From: Hyphomicrobiaceae bacterium UBA7697
Lineage (GTDB): Bacteria; Pseudomonadota; Alphaproteobacteria; Rhizobiales; Methyloligellaceae
Assembly (NCBI GenBank): GCA_002482645.1
Contig: DLGJ01000006.1
Span: 1-64,000 of the forward strand
Direction: 5' to 3'
Length of the DNA stretch: 64,000 nt
This document shows positions 40,354 through 50,279 of this stretch, piece by piece. The notes beneath the pieces were generated by a model, which worked only from the letters and a program-made list of their open reading frames with translations, searched no databases and was not told where the DNA came from. The position numbers and the translations under genes were made by a program. Each line of letters begins with the position of its first letter. Position 1 is the stretch's first letter.

Positions 40354-40432
40354 CGTCCCTCCGAAGCCCTGAACGCCGCGCGCGGGCCAAGTGTTGCGCC
40401 AACAAGCGCGAATCCATGTTCCAGGCGATGTC

Positions 40433-41932
40433 CTAGATTTTGGCGAACCAGTCTTCAACGTCTTCTCGCGCTTTTTCGTCGAGGAGAAGATGAAGCTTCG
40501 TGCGGCGCAGGAGGAAGTCCTCGCCGGTTTGGGTGTCCTCGACCTCGGCGCTGTATTCCAGTTCGGCGCGCGGCACGCCGGGCACGACCTCTTGACCCAA
40601 GACCGGGTTCGTTTCGATCCGGCCGTAGAGGTCTTCGATCTTGTCGCCATAGGTGAAGGCCCAGCGCCGCCGTATTTCCGGCGGGATGCCGTCCGGTCCG
40701 GTGTCCGCGCGGGCTCGTAGGGCATCCCGATCGAACGCGCCGCCATAAAGGGGAATGCCCTTGGTCCAGGCCGGCCCCATGTCGAGGCCGAGCGCGTGGA
40801 GGCGTTCGAGGGCCTGTTCCGCCGTCGCCCGATGGGTGGTGAGCTTGCCGCCGACCAGCGTGAGGAGGCCGCCATTGCCTTGGGCTTGCGCGTCGAGGCT
40901 GACCTCGCGGCTGAGCCGGCTTGGCGATTCGTCCATCGAGCCGTGCAGGGTGCGCAGGCCCGCCCAGTCATAGACGATATCGCTCTTCGTGACAGGGCCG
41001 CCGGGATGGGTGAAGTAGCGGTTATAGGCGGCGAGAAGATAGGCCGCTTCCTCCGGCGAACAGACCGCTTTGCCCGGCAATCCGTGTTGCGCCACGTCCG
41101 TGGTGCCGATCATGAGAAAGCGCCGGTCGAGCCATGGAATGACGAAGATGATGCGTTCGCCCTCGTCCTGGAGCGTGTAGGCGCAAGACTGGGCCGGTTC
41201 CGGCATCGGCAAGACGATATGGCTGCCCCGCACCAGCCTGATGTCCTCGGGTGGCGGAATCTGCCGGATCATCGCGTCGACATCGCTGACGAACGGCCCC
41301 GCCGTGTTGACGACGAAGCGCGCATCGACCTCGCGGGCCGTGCCCCGGTCGTCGAGCGTGACCGTGAAGCCATCGTCGCGCGGCAGAATCGCGGTGACTG
41401 CCCGGCGGTTGGCGATGTCGGCGCCGCGCGCCCGCGCATCCAGCGCAACGGTGATCGTCAGCCGTGCATCGTCGGCTTGAGCGTCGTGATAGTGCAGCAC
41501 CGTGTTGAGATCGTCCCGGCGAAGGCGGGGCAGGGCCTCGATGCCGCTTTGCGGCAGGCGTCCGCTCCCGGGCATTCCGTCGCCGAGGGAGAGTAGGTCG
41601 TAAAGGGCCAGGCCCGCATGGACGAACCAGGCGCTCCGGGTCTGCCAATCGAAGATCGGCAGAAGGAACTTCAGCGGCGAAACGAGATGGGGCGCGGTCC
41701 GCAGCAAACCTGCGCGCTCCGTGAGGGATTCGCGCACGAGCTTGAATTCCATATGCTCCAAATAGCGCAGGCCGCCATGAATGAGTTTGGACGAGGCGGA
41801 GGAGGTCGCGCAGGCGTAGTCGCCCCTTTCGGCCAGGAGAACCTTGAGCCCGCGGCCCGCCGCGTCGCGGGCGATCGCCGCCCCGTGGATGCCGCCGCCA
41901 ACGACGAGAATGTCGACAGTCTTCCCGTGCAT
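40433..41932 (-). CDS. glpD: Glycerol-3-phosphate dehydrogenase GlpD
   Basis: FAD-dependent membrane-associated enzyme that oxidises glycerol-3-phosphate to dihydroxyacetone phosphate; 499 aa from ATG 41932 (preceded by GGCGGGGGGAA). FAD motif VDILVVGGGIHGAAIARDAA, then ASSASSKLIHGGLRYLEHME. Other marks are VNTAGPFVSDVDAMI, SHIVLPMPEPAQSCAYTLQD and LTLVGGKLTTHRATAEQALE. It is divergent from the radical-SAM gene. No glpF or glpK lies beside it, so it may work in phospholipid turnover. Confidence 0.93.
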   Translation of the reverse strand: MHGKTVDILVVGGGIHGAAIARDAAGRGLKVLLAERGDYACATSSASSKLIHGGLRYLEHMEFKLVRESLTERAGLLRTAPHLVSPLKFLLPIFDWQTRSAWFVHAGLALYDLLSLGDGMPGSGRLPQSGIEALPRLRRDDLNTVLHYHDAQADDARLTITVALDARARGADIANRRAVTAILPRDDGFTVTLDDRGTAREVDARFVVNTAGPFVSDVDAMIRQIPPPEDIRLVRGSHIVLPMPEPAQSCAYTLQDEGERIIFVIPWLDRRFLMIGTTDVAQHGLPGKAVCSPEEAAYLLAAYNRYFTHPGGPVTKSDIVYDWAGLRTLHGSMDESPSRLSREVSLDAQAQGNGGLLTLVGGKLTTHRATAEQALERLHALGLDMGPAWTKGIPLYGGAFDRDALRARADTGPDGIPPEIRRRWAFTYGDKIEDLYGRIETNPVLGQEVVPGVPRAELEYSAEVEDTQTGEDFLLRRTKLHLLLDEKAREDVEDWFAKI

Positions 41933-42082
41933 TTCCCCCCCGCCTCGAATTGGGCCCGCGTCTTGCCGCAAATTCGGGTAAGATCGCTATGCCGTATTTT
42001 GTGTTCCGGGGTGGCTGTCGTCGCCCCGTTTCACTAGTCTAGTAGCAATTGCAGAGAGAATCGCCCGCATCGGAAGGATCTC

Positions 42083-43714
42083 ATGGCCGATATCGTCATC
42101 GTCAATCCGCGTTTCGACATCTCTTTTTGGGGGCTTGAGCATTGTATGCCCCTGTTCGGGAAGAAGGCCAATTTGCCGGTCGCTTGTCTCGGCCTTCTCG
42201 CGGCACTGGTGCCCGATCATCACGACGTGACGCTCGTCGACGAGAATGTCGAGGACATCGACTTCGACCGTTTGGCGCGCGCCGACCTCGTGTGTCTCAC
42301 CGGCATGAATATCCAGGGGCGCCGCCTCATCGAGATTCTGGAAGAGGTCCGCGCGCGTGGCACGATGACCGTCGTCGGCGGGCCGATGGCCACCGTCGAG
42401 CCGGAAGCGCTCGAAGGGCTGGCGGACGTGATCTTCGTCGGCGAGGCGGACGAGACGTGGCCCGAGTTTCTGGCGGCGTGGGAAAAGGGCGAACACAAAT
42501 CCCGCTACGTGCAGCCGGAAAAGACGGACGTCACCACGTTGCCGGTGCCGCGCACCGATCTCCTGAAGATCGAACGCTATATGTTCGGCAGCATGCAGAT
42601 TTCACGCGGCTGTCCGTTCACGTGCGAGTTCTGCGACATCATCGTCACGTTCGGACGGCGCCCGCGCCTCAAGACGAGCGAGCAGGTCATCGCCGAGCTC
42701 GAGGATTTTCTTCAGGCCGGGTTCAAGATCGTCTTTGTCGTCGACGACAACCTCATCGGCAACAAGAAGGCGATCAAGCCGATCCTGCGGGATATCGCGC
42801 GCTGGCAGCAGGAGCGGGCCTATCCTTTGACCTTGTTCACGGAGGCCTCGCTCGATCTCGCCGAGGACGACGAGCTCATGGAGCTCATGGGGCTCGCCAA
42901 CTTCCAGAACGTCTTTATCGGCATCGAGACGCCGAACGAAGAGTCCCTTCGCGAGACGAAGAAGCTGCAAAACGTCCGGCCGAACGCGGGTTCCCTGATC
43001 GACCGCGTCCACCGCATTCAGGACAGCGGCATCGATGTCTGGTGCGGGATGATCGTCGGTTTCGATCACGACGATCCGTCCATCTTCAAGACCGTTCCGG
43101 CGTTTTTGTCCCGCGCGCGCATTTCGACGGCGCTGGTCGGCTTGCTGCATGCGATCCCCACCACGCCGCTCTACAAGCGCTTGAAGGGCGAGGGCCGCCT
43201 CAACGACGAGAAGAACGCGGACCGCTACGGGACGAATGTCATCCCGCTCGGAATGTCGTCCGCGGAATTGCGGGACGGATTCATCCAGACGATGAAGGAT
43301 TGCTACACGGCCGATGCCTATTTCGAACGGCTGGATTCGCAGTTCATCGGCCGGAATTTCAAGTTCACGCTGCATGAACTGCCGTACTGGTCGAAATGGC
43401 GCATGGCTTGGGCCAAGCGCGCCTTCTTCAACTATGTCCGCTTTGCCGTCGTGGCCTCGCGGCTGCTGTCCTTGGTGCAGGACGAGACGCTGCGGTCGCG
43501 CTACCGCCAGCAATTGGTGCAGATCACCAAGCTGCGCTGGCGGGAACCGCATATTCTGTTCATCTATGCGCTCAAGACCGCGACGCATTATCACTATGCG
43601 GAGCTGGTGCGGGCGATCGGCGATGTCGATCCGGAGACCGGCGCGATGTCGGAAGCCGGCCGGCCGTTCTCGCGGTCGCGGAAAGCCGAGACGGACGAGG
43701 CGATCGCCGCCTAG
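42083..43714 (+). CDS. B12-binding radical SAM protein (DUF4070 family)
   Basis: 543 aa. The N-terminal cobalamin-binding Rossmann domain (about 1-135) has VVGGPMATVEPEALEGLADV and IFVGEADETWPEFLAAW. The radical-SAM core has the Cx3Cx2C cluster at Cys177, Cys181 and Cys184 (SRGCPFTCEFCDIIV). Next come IVFVVDDNLIGNKKAIKPIL and FIGIETPNEESLRETKKLQN, then a C-terminal DUF4070 domain. Members include methyltransferases such as the hopanoid C-2 methylase HpnP and many uncharacterised enzymes. The preceding gene is glpD (divergent) and kdsD converges, so context gives no substrate. I would not name it HpnP without comparison. Confidence 0.9.
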   Translation: MADIVIVNPRFDISFWGLEHCMPLFGKKANLPVACLGLLAALVPDHHDVTLVDENVEDIDFDRLARADLVCLTGMNIQGRRLIEILEEVRARGTMTVVGGPMATVEPEALEGLADVIFVGEADETWPEFLAAWEKGEHKSRYVQPEKTDVTTLPVPRTDLLKIERYMFGSMQISRGCPFTCEFCDIIVTFGRRPRLKTSEQVIAELEDFLQAGFKIVFVVDDNLIGNKKAIKPILRDIARWQQERAYPLTLFTEASLDLAEDDELMELMGLANFQNVFIGIETPNEESLRETKKLQNVRPNAGSLIDRVHRIQDSGIDVWCGMIVGFDHDDPSIFKTVPAFLSRARISTALVGLLHAIPTTPLYKRLKGEGRLNDEKNADRYGTNVIPLGMSSAELRDGFIQTMKDCYTADAYFERLDSQFIGRNFKFTLHELPYWSKWRMAWAKRAFFNYVRFAVVASRLLSLVQDETLRSRYRQQLVQITKLRWREPHILFIYALKTATHYHYAELVRAIGDVDPETGAMSEAGRPFSRSRKAETDEAIAA

Positions 43715-44724
43715 GCCACGCCGGCGCGCAGCAAGTCGTGGATGTGTAGGATGCCGACCGGGCAGCCGTCTTCCACGACGAAGAGTGCCGTGAAGGGATG
43801 GTCGCTCAGGTTCATGATCGCGAGAGCCTCGGCGGTCATCGTATCTGGGCTCACCGTCTTTGGTTCGGCGGTCATGATCTCGCTGGCGCGGCGGTCGAGC
43901 AGGCCGTTGCCCATATGCCGGCGTAGGTCGCCGTCGGTGATGATGCCGACCAGACGTCCGTCATTGTCGATAACGCCGAGGCAACCGAAAGCCTTCTCGG
44001 TCATGATCACCAGAGCTTCCGCCATCGGCGTATGGATGGGGGTGATGGGGAGCCTGTCGCCCTTGTGCATCAGGTTGCCGACGAATTTCAGCCGTGCCCC
44101 GAGCTGACCGCCCGGGTGCAGCACGCCGAAATCGAGCGCGGTGAAGCCTTTGCTCTCCAGCAGTGCGATGGCGATGGCGTCGCCGAGGGCGAGCTGCATC
44201 ATGGTCGATGTCGTCGGGGCGAGCCCGTGCGGGCAGGCTTCCTTGGCGCGAGGAAGCGCCAAGACGACCTCCGCGGCTTTGGCGAGCGTGGACTGGGCGT
44301 TGGACGTGACGGCCACGAGCGGCACGGCGAAGCGGCGCGAGTAAGAAACGATATTCTCGAGTTCGACCGTCTCTCCCGACCAGGAGAAGGCGAGGATCGC
44401 ATCGTCGGCGGTAATCATGCCGAGGTCGCCATGGCTGGCCTCGCTCGGATGGACGAAATAGGCCGGTGTTCCCGTGGACGCCAAGGTGGCGGCGATCTTC
44501 ACGCCCACATGGCCGCTCTTGCCCATGCCGGTGACGATCACGCGGCCGCGGCATTCCCGCAAAATGCGAAGCGCCGTTGCAAAACTCTCCGAGAGATCGG
44601 CGGCGAGGGTCTCCTGCAGCGCGCTCAAACCTTCGGCTTCGAGTTGCAGCGTCCTCGTGGCCGAGGCGACGGCCTCCCGGTAGGAATCGCTGGCGGACAA
44701 ATCGCGTTTCAACCCGGCGGTCAT
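43711..44724 (-). CDS. kdsD: Arabinose-5-phosphate isomerase KdsD (KpsF/GutQ family)
   Basis: Converts ribulose-5-phosphate to arabinose-5-phosphate for Kdo synthesis in lipopolysaccharide; 337 aa. The SIS sugar-isomerase domain (ECRGRVIVTGMGKSGHVGVK, then ASTGTPAYFVHPSEASHGDL and LAFSWSGETVELENI) is followed by two CBS domains (DRLPITPIHTPMAEALVIMT and ITDGDLRRHMGNGLLDRRAS, then EIMTAEPKTVSPDTMTAEAL). It sits next to other envelope genes (barrel protein, galU, galE). Confidence 0.94.
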   Translation of the reverse strand: MTAGLKRDLSASDSYREAVASATRTLQLEAEGLSALQETLAADLSESFATALRILRECRGRVIVTGMGKSGHVGVKIAATLASTGTPAYFVHPSEASHGDLGMITADDAILAFSWSGETVELENIVSYSRRFAVPLVAVTSNAQSTLAKAAEVVLALPRAKEACPHGLAPTTSTMMQLALGDAIAIALLESKGFTALDFGVLHPGGQLGARLKFVGNLMHKGDRLPITPIHTPMAEALVIMTEKAFGCLGVIDNDGRLVGIITDGDLRRHMGNGLLDRRASEIMTAEPKTVSPDTMTAEALAIMNLSDHPFTALFVVEDGCPVGILHIHDLLRAGVA

Positions 44725-44936
44725 AGGCTGGAGCTCCCCTCTTCGGCGCGCAATTCTAGCATGGAATAAGGCATTGAAAGGTCAAGCCAAGACCATTTCC
44801 AAAGCTCATTTCGGGACGCCGATAAACGCCTCGTTAACCCTGTCTCCCCTAGGCTCATTCAGTCAACGGGTCCAGGGGAGAAACCCCCATATTCGGGGAC
44901 CTTTCCGGTAAGCCCAGGTTCAATCGAGGTGCGTCC

Positions 44937-46739
44937 TTGCCGCGTCGCCATACGTCCAGCGCAGCGGGCGTACTCGCTGCCATCGTGCTTGCCGCCGCGG
45001 TTCCGGCCGATGCGCAAGACACGCCCGGGTTGCGCGGCAGCCTCGGATCGGCTCCGGCGGACGATCCGGCAAGCTCCAACGCCACGGGCGGCGGCACGGC
45101 GGGCCTCGGGACGCTTCCATCACTTGGCACCTCTCCCAGCTCCGGCACGGACGCCGCGGCGAGCGGCACCATGCCGGCTCCCGCGCCGAGACGCCGCCGG
45201 GCGCTAGAGCTCCGGGGGGGCATCGTCGACGATGCGGCGGAGGCCGGGGCGGCCAACGGCCTTGCCACGGAGCCCGCGCAGGGCGGGCCGCTTGGCGGCA
45301 TCGGCGACGAGACCGGAGAGGAGGACACGGGACAGGACGCGGCGCAGGATAGCGGCGGTGTCGTCGCGCGGGAGCTCAGACCGTCGACCGTGGATCCGCG
45401 CTTGCGCGATTCGGTCGTCGACGAGACGGCGGTTCCGGGGTTTGGAATCGACGAAGGCAGAGCGGAGGAGCCGGGCACCGTGGAGGCGTTCGGCGAGCCC
45501 CTGGAGACGCCGCTCAGAGACGACATTCTCGACGTCGATCCCGTGGACGACGTACTCGGACTTCGGGCCCGCCGGCTCGATCCCTTCGAGCCGCTCGGGA
45601 CGCGCATCGGCAGTTTCCTTCTTTTCACCGAGGCCGAGATCGGCGGGATCTTTACCGACAATGTGCTCGGAACGCCCGTCGGCCGTTCCGACTACGCCTT
45701 CGAGTTCGCGCCGGAGTTGCGCCTCGAATCCGATTGGTCGCGCCATGCGTTCCAAGCCGAGTTCACGGCCGACCGGAGCTGGTTCAACAAATATTCGGTC
45801 GAGGACGACAGGACCTATGCGGCCTTGCTGCGCGGCCGGTTGGACGTGGGCGCGCGAACCAACTTGGAACTGGAGTTGGGCAAAGCGCAGACCCAGGACG
45901 GCCGCAACGCAACCAGCATCACCGATGTGGCGGGCTTCCAAACGAATGTGCAGGAGGAGCAGATCTCGGCCAAGGCCAGGCATACGTTCAACCGGCTCAC
46001 GCTCGAATTGGAGGGCAGCGTGTCCACGTTCGACTATGAGGATTTGTCCGGCCGGGCGCTGACGGCCGCCGAGATTTTGGGCGGAGATACGCTGCTGGCG
46101 CAGGACGTCCGGGACTATCGCGAGGACGAACTGACCTTGCGCGGCACGTACGAGTTCAATCCGGACTTGGCGGTTTATGTGGAGGGCGAACTCAGCCAGG
46201 ACGTCTACGACCAGCCCGTTTCGGTCACGGGGCTGACGCGGGATTCAACCGGCTACGCGGTGCTCGCGGGCACGACCTTCGCGCTCAATGACGCCTTCTT
46301 TGGCGACATCAGCCTCGGCTGGGGCGAACAATCGTCGATCGACGAAGGCACCGCGCCGATCGAGGGTGTCCTGCTCAACGCCGACGTGGTTTGGATGCCG
46401 ACACCGATGACGATGGTCGAGTTCATCGCCAGCTCCGCGATCGCGCCGGCCTCTCTCGTGGATTCGCTCGGCGCGGTCAGCCGGACCTATCAGCTGTCGC
46501 TGCAGCAGGCGTTCTGGCGCTTCTTCGTGGTGGGTGGCTATCTGAGCTACGAGACGGCGGACTACACGGACAATCCGCTCGTCGACGAGCGGCTGCGCCA
46601 AGGCCTCACCATGGAGTACTTCTTCAACCCCAATATGTCCGTGTACACCCGATACGAACATACCGACTTCATGTCGACGGACCGCTTCAACGAGTATGCC
46701 GAGAACGAGGTTCGGGTCGGGATGCGCATCCGCAACTAG
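44937..46739 (+). CDS. Outer-membrane beta-barrel protein (BBP2-type)
   Basis: 600 aa from TTG 44937, which gives a signal peptide MPRRHTSSAAGVLAAIVLAA, then AVPADA, and has an upstream frame opening at 44835. A 190-residue N-terminal stretch of low-complexity Ala/Gly/Ser/Asp (NATGGGTAGLGTLPSLGTSP) precedes LRARRLDPFEPLGTRIGSFL, FTEAEIGGIFTDNVLGTPVG, and a barrel of long strand pairs up to VRVGMRIRN. The LEIGGxxTDN pattern fits the putative beta-barrel porin 2 or capsule-export outer-membrane class. It sits between kdsD and galU, consistent with envelope polysaccharide work. Confidence 0.8.
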   Translation: MPRRHTSSAAGVLAAIVLAAAVPADAQDTPGLRGSLGSAPADDPASSNATGGGTAGLGTLPSLGTSPSSGTDAAASGTMPAPAPRRRRALELRGGIVDDAAEAGAANGLATEPAQGGPLGGIGDETGEEDTGQDAAQDSGGVVARELRPSTVDPRLRDSVVDETAVPGFGIDEGRAEEPGTVEAFGEPLETPLRDDILDVDPVDDVLGLRARRLDPFEPLGTRIGSFLLFTEAEIGGIFTDNVLGTPVGRSDYAFEFAPELRLESDWSRHAFQAEFTADRSWFNKYSVEDDRTYAALLRGRLDVGARTNLELELGKAQTQDGRNATSITDVAGFQTNVQEEQISAKARHTFNRLTLELEGSVSTFDYEDLSGRALTAAEILGGDTLLAQDVRDYREDELTLRGTYEFNPDLAVYVEGELSQDVYDQPVSVTGLTRDSTGYAVLAGTTFALNDAFFGDISLGWGEQSSIDEGTAPIEGVLLNADVVWMPTPMTMVEFIASSAIAPASLVDSLGAVSRTYQLSLQQAFWRFFVVGGYLSYETADYTDNPLVDERLRQGLTMEYFFNPNMSVYTRYEHTDFMSTDRFNEYAENEVRVGMRIRN

Positions 46740-46755
46740 AGGCCTGTACGGGTAA

Positions 46756-47628
46756 TCAGAGCAGCTTCTTGATCTCGGCGACCACCGCGTCGCGCAAGTC
46801 CGGCCGTTCGAGCGCATAGGCGACGTTCGCGGCGAGGAAGCCCGGCTTGGACCCGCAGTCGAAGGCACGGCCCTCATATTCCACCGCGAAGAAGGGCTGG
46901 GTCTCCAACAGTTTCAGCATGGAGTCGGTGAGCTGAATCTCGCCCCCGGACCCTTTCTCCTGCGCGGAGAGGAGATCGAACATTTCCGGCTGCAGGATAT
47001 AGCGGCCGAGGATGGTCAAGTTCGAGGGTGCGGTGCCGGGCGCGGGTTTCTCGACCATGCCGGTGACGGGAAAGACATTGCCTTCGGCTTCGCCGATCGC
47101 GACCACGCCGTAGTTTTTCGTCTGGTCGTCCGGCACGGGCTCCACGGCGAGAATGTTGCCGCCGTGGCTGTTGTAGACGTCGAGCATCTGGGCGAGACAG
47201 CCTTTGCCGGGCGCTTGAACCAGCACATCCGGCAGGATGACCGCGAAGGGTTCGTGTCCGACGATCTCGCGGGCGCACCAGACGGCATGGCCCAGTCCCA
47301 GCGGTGCCTGCTGGCGGACGAAGCTGGCGCAGCCCGCATCGGGCAAGCACGAAGCCAGCAATTCGAGCTCGGCCGTCTTGCCCCGCGCGGCCAAAGTCTC
47401 CTCCAGCTCCGGCAGCCGGTCGAAATGGTCCTCGATGGCGCCCTTGTTGCGCCCCGTCACGAACACGAAGTGCTCGATGCCCGCTTCGCGCGCTTCGTCC
47501 ACGACGTGCTGGATCAGCGGCTTGTCCACCACCGTCAGCATCTCTTTGGGCATGGCCTTGGTGGCGGGAAGAAAGCGGGTTCCAAGCCCGGCGACGGGAA
47601 ACACGGCTTTGCGAATGCGGGCAGGCAT
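46756..47628 (-). CDS. galU: UTP--glucose-1-phosphate uridylyltransferase GalU
   Basis: Makes UDP-glucose; 290 aa from ATG 47628 with AGAGAGGA upstream. N-terminal nucleotide-binding motif IRKAVFPVAGLGTRFLPATK, AMPKEMLTVVDKPLIQHVVD (catalytic Lys region), FVFVTGRNKGAIEDHFD, PLGLGHAVWCAREIVGHEPF, AVILPDVLVQ and RYILQPEMFDLL are all standard. It is divergent from galE, which uses the same product. Confidence 0.95.
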   Translation of the reverse strand: MPARIRKAVFPVAGLGTRFLPATKAMPKEMLTVVDKPLIQHVVDEAREAGIEHFVFVTGRNKGAIEDHFDRLPELEETLAARGKTAELELLASCLPDAGCASFVRQQAPLGLGHAVWCAREIVGHEPFAVILPDVLVQAPGKGCLAQMLDVYNSHGGNILAVEPVPDDQTKNYGVVAIGEAEGNVFPVTGMVEKPAPGTAPSNLTILGRYILQPEMFDLLSAQEKGSGGEIQLTDSMLKLLETQPFFAVEYEGRAFDCGSKPGFLAANVAYALERPDLRDAVVAEIKKLL

Positions 47629-47772
47629 CAAGTCCTCTCTGAAGCTGTAGGCTGGATCCCCGGGGCGAATCGGGCGCAGGAATGCTAAAACTTGGACGCT
47701 TAGAAGTCTCTCAACCTCCTTGCGATACCACACAACACCGGGCGGAACGTAGCTTTTCAAGGATCTCGATGC

Positions 47773-48765
47773 ATGAGCGTGCTTGTGACAGGCGGTGCGG
47801 GTTATATCGGCAGCCATATGGTGCTGGAGCTTCTCGGTGCCGGGGAGGATGTCGTGGTTCTCGACAATCTCTCGACCGGCTTCCGGAAAGTCGTTCCCGA
47901 CGCGGCCCATTTCGTCGAAGGGAATGTCGGTGACATGGCACTGGCCGGCCGGATCCTGCGCGACTATCGGATCGACGCGATCCTCCATTTCGCCGGATCA
48001 ATCGTGGTGCCGGATTCGATCACCGATCCGCTTGGCTACTATCAGAACAACACCTGCAACTCGCGGAACTTGCTGGCGAGCGCGGTCGACGCGGGCGTGC
48101 CGCATTTCATCTTCTCGTCCACGGCGGCGGTCTATGGCGAACCGGAGACCATTCCGATTTCGGAGGACGCCGATCTCCATCCGATTTCGCCCTATGGCAG
48201 CTCGAAACGGATGACCGAGACGATGCTCGCCGACACGGCGCGAGCGCATCCCTTGCGCTATGTCGCCTTGCGCTATTTCAACGTGGCGGGTGCCGATCCT
48301 TCCGGGAGAACGGGCCAGTCCACGCCGCGGGCGACCCATCTGATCAAGGTTGCCTCGGAAGCCGCGGTCGGCTTGCGGGCCGGGCTCGACGTGTTCGGCA
48401 CGGACTACGATACGCCGGACGGGACCTGCGTCCGGGACTACATCCATGTCACCGACCTGGTGCGGGCGCATCTCGATGCGTTGCGCTATCTCCGCTCCGG
48501 CGGCGAAAGCACGGTGCTCAATTGCGGCTACGGCGAGGGCTTCTCGGTTCTCGAAGTCGTGGATGCGGTGAAACGCGTCTCGGGCGTCGATTTTCCCGTG
48601 CGCACGGTGGAGCGCCGTCCGGGCGATCCGCCGGCCCTTGTCGCGGGCGCGGGCCGTATTCGCGACCGGCTCGGCTGGAAGCCTCAACTCAACGATCTCG
48701 ATACGATCGTCTCCCACGCGCTGTCCTGGGAGAAGCACCTGAAAGACCTGCGCGCCAAGGGCTGA
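47773..48765 (+). CDS. galE: UDP-glucose 4-epimerase GalE
   Basis: NAD-dependent epimerase, 330 aa. Rossmann motif VLVTGGAGYIGSHMVLELLG, LSTGFRKVVPDAAHF, the Ser/Thr of the catalytic triad in FIFSSTAAVYGEP, and the YxxxK pair in ISPYGSSKRMTETML. ALRYFNVAGADPSGRTGQ and VRDYIHVTDLVRAHLDAL complete the signature. It is divergent from galU with 144 bp between them. Confidence 0.95.
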   Translation: MSVLVTGGAGYIGSHMVLELLGAGEDVVVLDNLSTGFRKVVPDAAHFVEGNVGDMALAGRILRDYRIDAILHFAGSIVVPDSITDPLGYYQNNTCNSRNLLASAVDAGVPHFIFSSTAAVYGEPETIPISEDADLHPISPYGSSKRMTETMLADTARAHPLRYVALRYFNVAGADPSGRTGQSTPRATHLIKVASEAAVGLRAGLDVFGTDYDTPDGTCVRDYIHVTDLVRAHLDALRYLRSGGESTVLNCGYGEGFSVLEVVDAVKRVSGVDFPVRTVERRPGDPPALVAGAGRIRDRLGWKPQLNDLDTIVSHALSWEKHLKDLRAKG

Positions 48766-48878
48766 GGCGCGGTCCCGCCTTTTCAGCGCCCAATAGGGCC
48801 GCCACAATCGGTTCAGGGATTCGTTTGGAGGCTCGGTTGCGAAGGGGCATTGCAGGAGTCTTGGAGTGTGCACGGTCT

Positions 48879-50204
48879 ATGGGGCGTGCACGGTTCACGG
48901 CGCGCGCGCTTTCCTTGCGGGCGCCGGTGGCGTTCGCCGTTGCACTTGCCGCGTTCCTCACCGCCGGGCCGGACCAGGGCGCGGCCGATCCCGTCTCCGA
49001 CTATCGGCGTGCCGTGGAGGCGAGCTTCGCGCAGTGGCTGCAAGGGCTTTGGCCGGAAGCGGAGGCCGCCGGCATTTCGCGCGCGACGTTCGACGAGCAA
49101 CTGAAGGGGCTCGCGCTCGACTGGTCGCTGCCCCAATTGGAGCCGCCCGATCCGGCCTATCCCGGCGGCCCGGCGTTACCGGCCGCCATGAAGCCGAAAC
49201 CCCAACCGCAGGCCGAGTTCGGCGTTCCCGAACACTATTTCAAGGCGCGCAGCCTGAACGCTCTCGCCAATGGCGGCCGCGCCCAGTACCGGAAGTTCGC
49301 GCCGGCGCTCAAGGCCATCGAGAAACAATACGGCGTTCCGGCCTCGATCGTCATCGCCATATGGGGCCGCGAGACCGCGTTCGGCCAAGCCGCGCTTCCC
49401 TACGATGCCGTCTCGGCGATCGCGACGCAGGCCTTCATGGGGCGGCGCGCGGACGAGTTCCGGCCGCAACTGATCGCGGCGCTCAAGATCATCGAGCTGA
49501 AGCACGCGACCCGTCCGATGCTGAAAAGCTCCTGGGCGGGCGCCATGGGTCACACGCAGTTCCTGCCGCAGGATTTCGAGGATCACGCGGTCGATTTCGA
49601 CGGCGATGGGCGGCGCGACATTTGGCGGTCGGTGCCCGATGCCTTGGCCAGCGCCGCCAATTCGCTGCACCACAAGGGCTGGGACGACAAGCAGCCTTGG
49701 GCCTACGAGGTCACGCTGCCGAAAAATTTCGATTGCACGCTGCAGGGGCCGGACCAGGCGTTGCCGATCAGCGAGTGGATCGGTCTTGGCGTGCAACGCG
49801 CCGGCGGACGTCCTTTTCCCAAGGAGCGCCTGGGCGATTGGACGTTTCTGGTGCTCCCGGCGGGGATGAAGGGGCCGGCCTTTTTGGCCACCACCAATTT
49901 CTCCGTGCTGAAGCTCTACAATAACTCCGACGTCTACGCGATTTTCGTTGGCCACGTGGCCGACATGGTCGCCTACAACGTGCCGGTGAACTTCGTTGGA
50001 ACCTGGCAGCCGGTGGAGCGCTTCACCCGGGACCGCATCTTGGCGTTCCAAGAAAAGCTTGTTTCACAAGGACATGATGTCGGGAAGGTGGACGGCTTGG
50101 TCGGTTTCAAGACGCGGCAGACGATCGGCAAGGAGGAAAAGGCGCGGGGGCTGCCTTTGACCTGCTATCCGAGTAACGCGTTGATTAACCAAGTGCTAAA
50201 GTGA
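48879..50204 (+). CDS. Lytic murein transglycosylase (MltB-like) 1
   Basis: Exported enzyme that cleaves peptidoglycan glycan strands; 441 aa from ATG 48879. The signal or anchor runs up to LTAGPDQGAADPVS. The SLT_2 domain holds catalytic Glu at about 164 in IAIWGRETAFGQAALPYDAV, then SSWAGAMGHTQFLPQDFEDH and AVDFDGDGRRDIWRSVPDAL. A PG_binding_1 domain ends it (FQEKLVSQGHDVGKVDGLVG). It is followed 75 bp later by a second enzyme of the same family, so the pair probably arose by duplication. Confidence 0.93.
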   Translation: MGRARFTARALSLRAPVAFAVALAAFLTAGPDQGAADPVSDYRRAVEASFAQWLQGLWPEAEAAGISRATFDEQLKGLALDWSLPQLEPPDPAYPGGPALPAAMKPKPQPQAEFGVPEHYFKARSLNALANGGRAQYRKFAPALKAIEKQYGVPASIVIAIWGRETAFGQAALPYDAVSAIATQAFMGRRADEFRPQLIAALKIIELKHATRPMLKSSWAGAMGHTQFLPQDFEDHAVDFDGDGRRDIWRSVPDALASAANSLHHKGWDDKQPWAYEVTLPKNFDCTLQGPDQALPISEWIGLGVQRAGGRPFPKERLGDWTFLVLPAGMKGPAFLATTNFSVLKLYNNSDVYAIFVGHVADMVAYNVPVNFVGTWQPVERFTRDRILAFQEKLVSQGHDVGKVDGLVGFKTRQTIGKEEKARGLPLTCYPSNALINQVLK

Positions 50205-50279
50205 GCTTGGTATTTGTACGCAAAAGGGCGTTGGCGGGCTTGCCACTGTTTTGCCCGCCCCAATTGTTAGGCTCCCGGA

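Noticed and set aside
42083..43714. Naming the B12-radical-SAM gene hpnP
   Set aside because: Family marks are shared with many DUF4070 proteins, and there is no hopanoid gene nearby to support it.
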